Positions 6,062-11,802 of a stretch of DNA of 11,802 nt are shown piece by piece. This DNA comes from Erysipelothrix sp. (lineage in GTDB: Bacteria > Bacillota_I > Bacilli_A > Erysipelotrichales > Erysipelotrichaceae). A program made the position numbers and the translations under genes. Under the pieces are notes generated by a model. It was not told the DNA's origin, made no database searches, and saw only the letters and a list, made by a program, of their open reading frames with translations. The stretch covers positions 1-11,802 of the forward strand of contig JAAZEC010000173.1 of assembly GCA_012512495.1 (NCBI GenBank), given 5' to 3'. Every line of letters starts with the position of its first letter. Within the stretch, counting starts at the first letter, position 1.

Positions 6062-6502
6062 ATGAAATTACATGAATTAAAACCAAACCCAGGGGCTCGT
6101 ACTAACAGGAAACGTATCGGACGCGGACATGGTTCCGGCAACGGTAAGACTGCTGGTAAGGGTCACAAGGGACAATTAGCAAGAAGTGGTGGCAGCTCAG
6201 CACCAGGCTTCGAAGGTGGTCAAACACCAATCTATCGTCGTCTACCTAAACGCGGCTTCACTAACTTCACACGCAAAGAATACGTTCCAGTGAACGTAGA
6301 ACTTCTTAACCGTTTCGAAGACGGAACAGAAGTAACACCAGAAATCCTTGCTGCAGTAGGTATTGCGAAGCAACAACTAAATGGCATCAAGATTTTAGGT
6401 GAAGGCAAGTTAGAGAAAAAGTTAGTAGTCAAGGCACATAAATTCTCCAAAACTGCTAAAGAAGCAATTGAACAAGCAGGTGGAAGCGTCGAGGTGATCT
6501 AA
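6062..6502 (+). CDS. rplO: 50S ribosomal protein L15
   Basis: L15 is a late assembly protein reaching into the core of the large subunit. The 146 residues are normal. The N-terminal extension is Gly- and Lys-rich (RIGRGHGSGNGKTAGKGHKGQLAR, about 18-41), followed by the signature GFEGGQTPIYRRLPKRGF (49-66), and the C-terminal globular domain ends KTAKEAIEQAGGSVEVI. AGGGGGA at 6048-6054 is seven bases before the ATG and overlaps the rpsE stop. The end of the gene contains the GAGGTGA site used by secY one base downstream. Confidence 0.97.
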   Translation: MKLHELKPNPGARTNRKRIGRGHGSGNGKTAGKGHKGQLARSGGSSAPGFEGGQTPIYRRLPKRGFTNFTRKEYVPVNVELLNRFEDGTEVTPEILAAVGIAKQQLNGIKILGEGKLEKKLVVKAHKFSKTAKEAIEQAGGSVEVI

Positions 6503-6503
6503 C

Positions 6504-7781
6504 ATGATCGCAACTTGGAAAAAAATATTTACAAATAAAGAAACTCGTAACAAAGTTTTCTATACCTTAGCGATGCTCTTAGTGTATCGCTTTGGTGCTG
6601 CTTTACCCGCACCTAATGTTAACCAAGGTGCACTAACATCAGTCAATCTAGGTTTCCTAGATATGCTGAACTTGTTAGGCGGTGGACAGCTACAACAATT
6701 TTCAATCTTTGCATTAGGAGTAGGGCCTTACATCACAGCTTCAATTGTTATTCAGTTGCTAGCGATGGATGTTATTCCCTACCTCTCTGATCTTCAAAAA
6801 GAAGGTCAGCAAGGTAAAATGAAACTAGACCGTATCACACGGTATCTAGCAGTTGTATTAGCTTTCGTTCAAGCACTATCCATGATTTACGTCTTTGACA
6901 ATCAATACAACGTATTGTTGAACGACTCCACAGCCAACTATTTCTATACTTCGATTGTCATGACCGCAGGAACCATGTTCCTGTTATGGATGGGCGATCG
7001 CATTTCTAAAAATGGTATCGGCAATGGTACGTCAATGATTATCTTTGCAGGGATTGTCTCAGGATTACCAAACACCTTCGTGTCAGCCTATTCAACTTTG
7101 ATTGGCAGCGCACCAGACCTAGTAGGTATTATTGAGTTCATCGGTTTTATACTGGTATACATCATCATCATTCTGCTTGTTATCTACATGAGCCAAGCAG
7201 AAAGAAGGATTCCAATTCAATACACCTCAAGCTCTTTGGTACAACGTAAATCCGAAAAGAACTACTTGCCATTGAAGATCAACTCAGCATCCGTAATCCC
7301 TGTCATCTTTGCTAGTTCAATCATGACAGCACCGGTAACTGTCTTGTCATTCTTCAACCAAGGTGAATTCTTCAAGACATTAAGCAGCATCTTAAGCCTT
7401 CAAAGCTGGAGCGGCTTGCTAATTTACTCAGTCTTAATCATCTTCTTCACTTTCTTCTATACACACTTGACCGTAGACCCTGGCAAGATTGCTGACAACC
7501 TTTCCAAGAATGGAACGTACGTCACCAGTATTCGCCCAGGCGATGCTACCAAGAAATACATCTCAACTGTACTCAATCGTATCACTGTTCTAGGAGCGGC
7601 CTTCCTATTATTGGTAGCCCTTCTACCTCATATCATACCTTTAGTAACCGACTTGCCATCCTCGATTTCAGTAGGTGGTACAGGTCTCATTATCGTTGTT
7701 GGTGTTGCTCTTGAAACGATGAAGACTCTAGAGTCTCAAGTCAGTCAACGTAAGTATCAAGGATTCAAGAAGGATAACTAA
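6504..7781 (+). CDS. secY: Protein translocase channel subunit SecY
   Basis: SecY is the membrane pore through which SecA- and SRP-dependent proteins are exported or inserted, working with SecE and SecG. The 425 residues show ten hydrophobic segments at about 18-37, 65-90, 112-132, 147-164, 176-196, 208-230, 262-284, 303-322, 356-378 and 386-405. Conserved features are the plug region after TM1, QFSIFALGVGPYITASIV (65-82), GNGTSMIIFAGIVSGLP (173-189), the cytoplasmic QAERRIPIQY (231-240), LPLKINSASVIPVIFA (255-270), and VGGTGLIIVVGVALET (390-405). These cytoplasmic loops contact SecA and the ribosome. GAGGTGA at 6491-6497 inside rplO precedes the ATG by six bases. The gene ends two bases before adk. 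Confidence 0.98.
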   Translation: MIATWKKIFTNKETRNKVFYTLAMLLVYRFGAALPAPNVNQGALTSVNLGFLDMLNLLGGGQLQQFSIFALGVGPYITASIVIQLLAMDVIPYLSDLQKEGQQGKMKLDRITRYLAVVLAFVQALSMIYVFDNQYNVLLNDSTANYFYTSIVMTAGTMFLLWMGDRISKNGIGNGTSMIIFAGIVSGLPNTFVSAYSTLIGSAPDLVGIIEFIGFILVYIIIILLVIYMSQAERRIPIQYTSSSLVQRKSEKNYLPLKINSASVIPVIFASSIMTAPVTVLSFFNQGEFFKTLSSILSLQSWSGLLIYSVLIIFFTFFYTHLTVDPGKIADNLSKNGTYVTSIRPGDATKKYISTVLNRITVLGAAFLLLVALLPHIIPLVTDLPSSISVGGTGLIIVVGVALETMKTLESQVSQRKYQGFKKDN

Positions 7782-7783
7782 GC

Positions 7784-8443
7784 ATGAATATCTTGATAAT
7801 GGGAGCACCAGGAAGCGGCAAAGGAACCATGTCTCGCCTCATAAGCGAGAACTTCGGTATTACTCATGTGAGTAGCGGCGACTTGTTCAGACAGAATATC
7901 AAGGACGATACACCAATAGGGAATCAAGCCCGTGAATTCATTGAACAAGGGTTGCTGGTACCCGATGACATTACCATCGAAATTGTAAAAGAGCGGATTC
8001 TAGAGTTCGATTGTGAACAAGGATTCCTGCTCGATGGTTTCCCAAGAACTTCTTTCCAGGCACATGCCTTTGAACGTATTGAGAAGCAAATCAATCGTCC
8101 AATTGATCTCGTAATCAATTTGGTCGTCGATCGTGAATTGCTAGTTAAAAGAATTACAGGAAGAAGAATGTGCCCAGTCTGTTCATCTATTTATAACATC
8201 TTCCTCTCACCTCCTAAGGTGAAAGGGGTCTGTGATAAGGACGGACGAACACTACTCCAAAGACCAGATGATACGCTTGAAGCCTTATCGGTCCGCTTGG
8301 AACAATATGACACCCACACACAACCGATGCTTGAATACTATCGCGAAAGAGGCATAGTTAAGGACATCGATGGTTCGGGTGGCGTAGAACCTGTATGGAA
8401 ACAAATCAAAGAATTAATGGAGAGACTTAATGCGCAAGAGTGA
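7784..8443 (+). CDS. adk: Adenylate kinase, long form with zinc-binding LID
   Basis: Adenylate kinase interconverts ATP + AMP and 2 ADP in the cytoplasm. The 219 residues begin with the P-loop GAPGSGKGT (7-15). The AMP-binding part includes SSGDLFR (30-36) and LLDGFPRT (82-89). The long-form LID has Cys130, Cys133, Cys150 and Asp153 (CPVC...CDKDG), the same three-Cys-one-Asp zinc site known from B. subtilis-type enzymes. Catalytic and LID arginines are present (R88, R127/R128, R160, R171). The residue after GKGT is Met, where Gln is common. AAGAAGG at 7767-7773 inside secY precedes the ATG by ten bases. The last 14 bases overlap map, so the two are likely translationally coupled. Confidence 0.97.
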   Translation: MNILIMGAPGSGKGTMSRLISENFGITHVSSGDLFRQNIKDDTPIGNQAREFIEQGLLVPDDITIEIVKERILEFDCEQGFLLDGFPRTSFQAHAFERIEKQINRPIDLVINLVVDRELLVKRITGRRMCPVCSSIYNIFLSPPKVKGVCDKDGRTLLQRPDDTLEALSVRLEQYDTHTQPMLEYYRERGIVKDIDGSGGVEPVWKQIKELMERLNAQE

Positions 8444-9191
8444 AATCCTGCTCATTACTCAAGCAAGTTGGATTGTGGCTCGAGTCCTAGAGGACATTGA
8501 GCCCTACATCCAGCCTGGAATATCGACCTATGAACTAGATGCTCTTTGTGAGCAGATGATTCTCAGTCATGGGGCAACGCCTAGCTTTAAGGGCTATGGT
8601 GGCTTCAAGGGCTCGATCTGTGCTTCAATCAATGAAGTAGTGGTCCACGGTATTCCTAGCAAGCTTGCGATTCTTAAAGAAGGCGATATCATCACAATTG
8701 ATGTTGGAGCCAAGTACAAAGGCTATCATGGTGATGGCGCAGTGACCTATGCGGTAGGAGAGATTGCTCAAGAAGCAAGAGACCTACTAAATGTGACACA
8801 GTTTGCACTGAAGCAAGGGATTGCCCAGGTTAAGCCAGGCGCAACTGTCGGGGATATTTCCAGTGCTATCGGGACAACCATTAAAGCTCATGGGTATGGA
8901 ATCCCACTTGAATATACTGGACATGGTATCGGAAGATCTCTACATGAAGATCCAACGATTCCAAATGATGGTAAAGCAGGAAGCGGTCCTCGTCTCAAAG
9001 AGGGAATGACGTTCTGTATTGAACCGATTGTCCATCAAGGGAAACCATTTACCAAAGTACTGAGTGATCATTGGACCGTTATAACGAAAGATAAATCACT
9101 GAGTGCTCATTTCGAACATACTGTTCTGGTTACGAATGAGGGTTGTTCGATATTAACCACCACTGGAAAAAAGGAGGTTACACATGGCTAA
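8430..9191 (+). CDS. map: Methionine aminopeptidase, type I
   Basis: This metalloenzyme removes the initiator methionine from nascent proteins after deformylation. The 253-residue protein has the complete type I metal site: Asp91 and Asp102 (DVGAKYKGYHGDG), His165 (YTGHGIG), Glu198 (FCIEPIV) and Glu229 (AHFEHTV), plus the substrate-contacting His73 (HGIP) and His172 (LHEDP). It lacks an N-terminal zinc-finger or SH3-binding extension. The start overlaps the end of adk by 14 bases, with GGAGAG (8419-8424) upstream. The N-terminal helix (MRKSEILLITQASWIVARVLEDI) is a few residues shorter and more divergent than in well-known homologues, but no other start fits better. The end overlaps infA by eight bases. 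Confidence 0.97.
   Translation: MRKSEILLITQASWIVARVLEDIEPYIQPGISTYELDALCEQMILSHGATPSFKGYGGFKGSICASINEVVVHGIPSKLAILKEGDIITIDVGAKYKGYHGDGAVTYAVGEIAQEARDLLNVTQFALKQGIAQVKPGATVGDISSAIGTTIKAHGYGIPLEYTGHGIGRSLHEDPTIPNDGKAGSGPRLKEGMTFCIEPIVHQGKPFTKVLSDHWTVITKDKSLSAHFEHTVLVTNEGCSILTTTGKKEVTHG
9171..9178 (+). promoter_or_regulatory. Strong ribosome binding site for infA inside map
   Basis: AAGGAGGT lies in the last codons of map, five bases before the infA ATG. It is a near-complete match to the 16S anti-Shine-Dalgarno sequence, so IF-1 can be initiated strongly despite the gene overlap. Confidence 0.8.
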
Positions 9192-9402
9192 ACAAGACGT
9201 AATTGAAATTGATGGCATCGTGGAAGATACACTTCCTAATGCGCAATTCAAAGTAAAACTACCGAACGGACATGAGATTCTGGCTCACGTTTCTGGTAAA
9301 ATCCGTATGCACTACATTCGCATTTTACCAGGGGATCGTGTCACGGTAGAAATTTCACCATATGATTTAACACGTGGGCGAATTACATTCAGACATAAGT
9401 AG
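9184..9402 (+). CDS. infA: Translation initiation factor IF-1
   Basis: IF-1 binds the 30S A site during initiation and helps IF-2 and IF-3 select the start. At 72 residues it is the standard length for this single OB-fold (S1-like) protein. Signatures are DVIEIDGIVEDTLPNAQFKVKLPNGHEILAHVSGKIRMHYIRILPGDRVTVEISPYDLTRGRITFRHK. The ATG lies eight bases before the end of map. In many Bacilli and Clostridia a small KOW-domain gene lies between map and infA; it is not present here. A 27-base gap separates infA from rpmJ. Confidence 0.98.
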   Translation: MAKQDVIEIDGIVEDTLPNAQFKVKLPNGHEILAHVSGKIRMHYIRILPGDRVTVEISPYDLTRGRITFRHK

Positions 9403-9429
9403 ACCAGCAAGATACAGGAGGCATTTAAA

Positions 9430-9543
9430 ATGAAAGTACAACCATCAGTTAAACCAATCTGTGACAAATGCCGCGTCATTAAACGTAAAGGACGCGTAAT
9501 GGTTATTTGTGAGAACCCAAAACACAAACAAAGACAAGGCTAG
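9430..9543 (+). CDS. rpmJ: 50S ribosomal protein L36, zinc-binding form
   Basis: L36 is the smallest large-subunit protein and stabilises 23S rRNA near the GTPase centre. The 37 codons read MKVQPSVKPICDKCRVIKRK at the start and end ICENPKHKQRQG. The zinc ligands are Cys11, Cys14, Cys27 and His32, the zinc (C+) form. CAGGAGG just upstream (about 9416-9421) is eight bases from the ATG. The TAG stop is part of TAGGAGGA, the ribosome binding site of rpsM. Position between infA and rpsM is the usual one in Bacillota. Confidence 0.97.
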   Translation: MKVQPSVKPICDKCRVIKRKGRVMVICENPKHKQRQG

Positions 9544-9552
9544 GAGGAAAAT

Positions 9553-9918
9553 ATGGCTCGTATTGCAGGGATAGATATACCACGTGAAAAACGTGTCTTA
9601 GTATCACTAACATATATTTATGGCATCGGTTTGCCAACTTCTAAAAAGATTTTAGAAGAATGTAAAATCAGCGAAGATACACGCGTCAAGGATTTAACAG
9701 AAGACGAAGTTAATGCTATTCGTCAACAAGTTGATTCCATCAAAGTCGAAGGTGACGTTCGCCGTGAAGAATCACTAAATATCAAACGTCTAATGGAAAT
9801 TGGAGCTTATCGTGGCATTCGTCACAGAAGAGGCTTACCAGTTCGTGGACAACGTTCCAAAACGAATGCTCGTACGCGTAAAGGACCTCGTCGTACAATG
9901 GCAAACAAGAAGAAGTAG
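9553..9918 (+). CDS. rpsM: 30S ribosomal protein S13
   Basis: S13 forms the top of the 30S head with S19 and makes bridges to the large subunit and contacts to P-site tRNA. The 121 residues start MARIAGIDIPREKRVLVSLTYIYGIGLPTSKKIL, containing the helix-hairpin-helix-like segment. The C-terminal signature is SLNIKRLMEIGAYRGIRHRRGLPVRGQRSKTNARTRKGPRRT, with a lysine-rich tail. TAGGAGGA at 9541-9548 precedes the ATG by four bases and includes the rpmJ stop. It opens the alpha-operon part of the cluster. Confidence 0.98.
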   Translation: MARIAGIDIPREKRVLVSLTYIYGIGLPTSKKILEECKISEDTRVKDLTEDEVNAIRQQVDSIKVEGDVRREESLNIKRLMEIGAYRGIRHRRGLPVRGQRSKTNARTRKGPRRTMANKKK

Positions 9919-9933
9919 GCGAGGAGGAAAAAA

Positions 9934-10320
9934 ATGACAAGAAAAACGACACGTAAGCGTAAAGCTCGTAAGAATATTGCTAAGGGAATCGCTCATATCC
10001 ATTCCACTTTCAATAACACAATCATCACTATTACCGACGAAAAAGGTAATGTCATTGCTTGGTCAAGTGCCGGAGCATTAGGCTTCAAGGGATCACGTAA
10101 ATCAACTCCTTTCGCTGCTCAATCCGCTTCAGAAGCAGCTGCTAAGGCTGCTGTTGAAAATGGCATGAAAACAGTTGAAGTATCAGTGAAGGGTCCTGGT
10201 CCAGGACGCGAAGCTGCCGTACGCTCACTACAAGCTGCAGGGCTTGAAATTAGCGTCATTAACGATAACACACCAATACCACACAATGGATGCCGTCCTC
10301 CAAAACGCCCACGTGGTTAA
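9934..10320 (+). CDS. rpsK: 30S ribosomal protein S11
   Basis: S11 lies on the 30S platform near the E-site mRNA and the Shine-Dalgarno helix. The 128 residues show NIAKGIAHIHSTFNNTIITITDEKGNVIAWSSAGALGFKGSRKSTPFAAQ in the N-terminal half and GPGPGREAAVRSLQAAGLEISVINDNTPIPHNGCRPPKRPRG at the end. The last four residues read RPRG, whereas the widespread bacterial ending is RRRV. GAGGAGGA at 9921-9928 precedes the ATG by about five bases. rpsD (S4), placed between rpsK and rpoA in E. coli, is absent here, as is usual in Bacillota. Confidence 0.98.
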   Translation: MTRKTTRKRKARKNIAKGIAHIHSTFNNTIITITDEKGNVIAWSSAGALGFKGSRKSTPFAAQSASEAAAKAAVENGMKTVEVSVKGPGPGREAAVRSLQAAGLEISVINDNTPIPHNGCRPPKRPRG

Positions 10321-10346
10321 TAGAACTTACAACTTGGAGGTAGAAT

Positions 10347-11312
10347 ATGCAAAAGTTTGAACGTGCACAGTTCGAAATCAAAGAATTTGACGAAACTTCT
10401 AATTACGGAAAGTTTGTCATCGAACCACTTGAACGTGGCTTCGGTATCACACTAGGGAATTCATTGCGCCGTGTATTACTGTCCTCTTTACCAGGAGCAG
10501 CAGTCTACTCTATTAAGATCGAAGGAATTCAACACGAATTTACCGCTATTCCTGGAGTCCGTGAAGATGTTACAACTATTCTTCTCAACTTGAAGGAACT
10601 TATTCTTTCCATCGATTCAGAGGAATCCTACACATTGCGTGTATCTGAAACAGGACCTAAGACAATTACTGCTGGAGACATCGAATGTCCAGCAGGAGTT
10701 GAAATCCTAAACAAAGATCACGTGATTGCGACTCTTGCAGAAGGAGCAACCTTTGACATGGAGCTGAAGGCTCGTAATGGCCGCGGTTATGTTTCACAAG
10801 ATATTAATAAAGGACTTTATCAAAATGTCTCCCAAGGGATTGGAACGATTTATACAGATTCACTCTATACTCCAGTAGACAGAGTCTCATATCATGTTGA
10901 TCCAGCTCGTGTTGGTATGAATACAAAGTATGACAAATTAACCATGGAAGTTTACACTGATGGATCCCTATCTCCGCTCAAAGCACTCGTGCTAGGAGCT
11001 AAGATCCTGATGGACCACTATGAAGTCATTACTGAAATCAAGGATACTGAATACGGTGAAGACTCAGTCATTAAGCCTGACATATCCGATAAAGAGAAGC
11101 CTACTTCAACCATGATGATTGAAGACTTGGATCTCTCTGTGCGTTCCTATAACTGCTTGAAGCGCGCAGGTATTCAGACTGTTGAAGAATTAACACTTAA
11201 GAGTGAAGAAGATATGATGAAGGTCCGTAACTTAGGTAAGAAGTCATTGAAAGAAGTCAAAGACAAACTTCATGACTTAGGACTAGGTTTCAAGACACTA
11301 GATAGAAAGTAA
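10347..11312 (+). CDS. rpoA: DNA-directed RNA polymerase alpha subunit
   Basis: Alpha dimerises to nucleate assembly of RNA polymerase, and its C-terminal domain contacts UP elements and activators. The 321 residues are near the usual Bacillota length of about 314. The N-terminal domain covers about 1-230 with LGNSLRRVLLSSLPGAAV (36-53), and VDRVSYHVDPARVGMNTKYDKLTMEVYTDGSLSP. A charged linker follows at about 231-258. The C-terminal domain has LDLSVRSYNCLKRAGI (261-276), with Arg266 matching the DNA-contacting Arg265 of E. coli, and the helix-hairpin-helix NLGKKSLKEVKDKL (295-308). TTGGAGGT at 10334-10341 is five bases before the ATG. Confidence 0.98.
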   Translation: MQKFERAQFEIKEFDETSNYGKFVIEPLERGFGITLGNSLRRVLLSSLPGAAVYSIKIEGIQHEFTAIPGVREDVTTILLNLKELILSIDSEESYTLRVSETGPKTITAGDIECPAGVEILNKDHVIATLAEGATFDMELKARNGRGYVSQDINKGLYQNVSQGIGTIYTDSLYTPVDRVSYHVDPARVGMNTKYDKLTMEVYTDGSLSPLKALVLGAKILMDHYEVITEIKDTEYGEDSVIKPDISDKEKPTSTMMIEDLDLSVRSYNCLKRAGIQTVEELTLKSEEDMMKVRNLGKKSLKEVKDKLHDLGLGFKTLDRK

Positions 11313-11324
11313 AGGAGACAACAC

Positions 11325-11684
11325 ATGAAAAATCGTAAATTGGGTCGTGCATCTGATCAACGTAAGGCTATGCTAAGAAACCTTGCGACATCACTTGTGA
11401 TGAACCGTAAAATCACGACGACACAACACAGAGCACTTGAATTAAGATCAATTGCTGACAAGCTTGTTACCTGGGGTAAACAAGGTGATGTGGCAGCTCG
11501 ACGTGAAGCAGCAAAAGTCCTCTTCAATGTAAAAGATCCTAAGACTGGTAAAACAGCACTTCAGATTTTATTTGAAGACATCGCTCCAACTTATGTTGAG
11601 CGTTCAGGCGGCTATACTCGTGTGACCAAAACAGTCCAACGTTCTGGTGACGCGGCTGAAATGGCTGAAATCGAATTTGTCTAA
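11325..11684 (+). CDS. rplQ: 50S ribosomal protein L17
   Basis: L17 borders the outer end of the peptide exit tunnel. The 119 residues begin MKNRKLGRASDQRKAMLRNLATSLVMNRKITTT, with RREAAKVLFN in the middle and the signature LFEDIAPTYVERSGGYTRVTKTVQRSGDAAEMAEIEFV at the end. The usual TTEARAKEIR segment is TTQHRALELR, a mild divergence. AAAGGAGA at 11311-11318 is six bases from the ATG. It is the last gene of the alpha part, and a terminator begins within two bases of its stop. Confidence 0.97.
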   Translation: MKNRKLGRASDQRKAMLRNLATSLVMNRKITTTQHRALELRSIADKLVTWGKQGDVAARREAAKVLFNVKDPKTGKTALQILFEDIAPTYVERSGGYTRVTKTVQRSGDAAEMAEIEFV

Positions 11685-11685
11685 G

Positions 11686-11710
11686 AGCGGAATTTATTCC
11701 GCTTTTTCTT
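11686..11710 (+). terminator. Rho-independent terminator after rplQ
   Basis: AGCGGAAT at 11686-11693 pairs with ATTCCGCT at 11696-11703. In practice this is a 7-bp stem with a four-base loop, followed by a T-rich tract ending TTTTTCTT. It is short but GC-rich at the base and sits directly after the rplQ stop, marking the end of the ribosomal protein transcript. Readthrough into the next gene is possible given the modest stem. Confidence 0.85.
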
Positions 11711-11713
11711 AAC

Positions 11714-11802
11714 ATGAAGACACTTCAAGAACTCAAAGACCTCTGTCTTAAAGCAAACTTTCCAATCATGGCCGATGAATCACTCGATTTCATCTTGACC
11801 CA
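11714..11802 (+). CDS. Partial gene; possibly SAM-dependent O-methyltransferase (TrmR/YrrM-like)
   Basis: An ATG at 11714 opens a frame that stays open to the window edge, 29 complete codons. The peptide includes LCLKANFPIMADESLDFIL. An N-terminal helix followed by a PIM..E....IL pattern recalls the start of YrrM/TrmR-type O-methyltransferases, which modify wobble uridine in tRNA, where a similar 'PIM' element precedes the methyltransferase fold. The catalytic SAM-binding part is outside the window, so this is a tentative call. No ribosome binding site is visible: the bases before the ATG are the terminator's T tract. An in-frame stop at 11666-11668 limits any upstream start, and no ATG, GTG or TTG lies between it and 11714. 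Confidence 0.4.
   Translation, partial: MKTLQELKDLCLKANFPIMADESLDFILT

Noticed and set aside
6890..6925. TTGACA in secY as a possible internal promoter -35 box
   Set aside because: No acceptable -10 box follows at 16-18 bases.
8207..8222. Inverted repeat TCACCT-ccta-AGGTGA inside adk, containing a CCTCC anti-Shine-Dalgarno-like core
   Set aside because: The stem is only six bases and lies in the conserved LID coding region (SPPKVKG). No T tract or regulatory position supports a function, so chance is the simpler reading.
1..11802. A hidden novel system, mobile element, CRISPR array or transferred segment
   Set aside because: Every base outside short junctions belongs to conserved housekeeping genes in canonical order with uniform codon style. 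No repeats, integrase-like genes or foreign-looking segments were seen.

Overview
This window is an uninterrupted stretch of the bacterial S10-spc-alpha ribosomal protein cluster, all on the + strand. It runs from the 3' end of rplB to rplQ, a short terminator, and the first 29 codons of a further gene. Gene order, strong AAGGAGG-type ribosome binding sites, a zinc-type 61-residue S14, a zinc-LID adenylate kinase and the order adk-map-infA-rpmJ-rpsM-rpsK-rpoA-rplQ all point to a Bacillota (Firmicutes) bacterium of moderate GC. The absence of rpmD (L30) between rpsE and rplO, and of the small KOW-domain gene often found between map and infA in Bacilli and Clostridia, suggests a lineage near Erysipelotrichia/Mollicutes. 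That placement is inference; I cannot name the species.

Layout: (1) S10-operon distal part, 1-2715: rplB (partial), rpsS, rplV, rpsC, rplP, rpmC, rpsQ. (2) spc part, 2728-7781: rplN, rplX, rplE, rpsN, rpsH, rplF, rplR, rpsE, rplO, secY. (3) adk, map and infA, with map overlapping both neighbours, then rpmJ (37 codons), 7784-9543. (4) alpha part, 9553-11684: rpsM, rpsK, rpoA, rplQ. (5) Rho-independent terminator at about 11686-11710, then a partial gene from 11714, possibly an O-methyltransferase.

No intergenic gap exceeds about 30 bases, and I saw no convincing internal promoter or hairpin before rplQ, so one long transcript is the simplest reading. The genes build the large and small ribosomal subunits, supply the SecY protein-export pore, adenylate kinase for nucleotide balance, methionine aminopeptidase for N-terminal maturation, IF-1 for initiation, and the RNA polymerase alpha subunit. 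This couples ribosome, secretion and transcription capacity in one regulon.

I looked for a hidden or novel system and did not find one; this is a conserved housekeeping region. The points worth a second look are modest: missing L30, an S3 with a substituted mRNA-entry residue and a long low-complexity tail, a downstream gene that starts almost on top of the terminator without a visible ribosome binding site, and tightly fused stop/ribosome-binding-site junctions.
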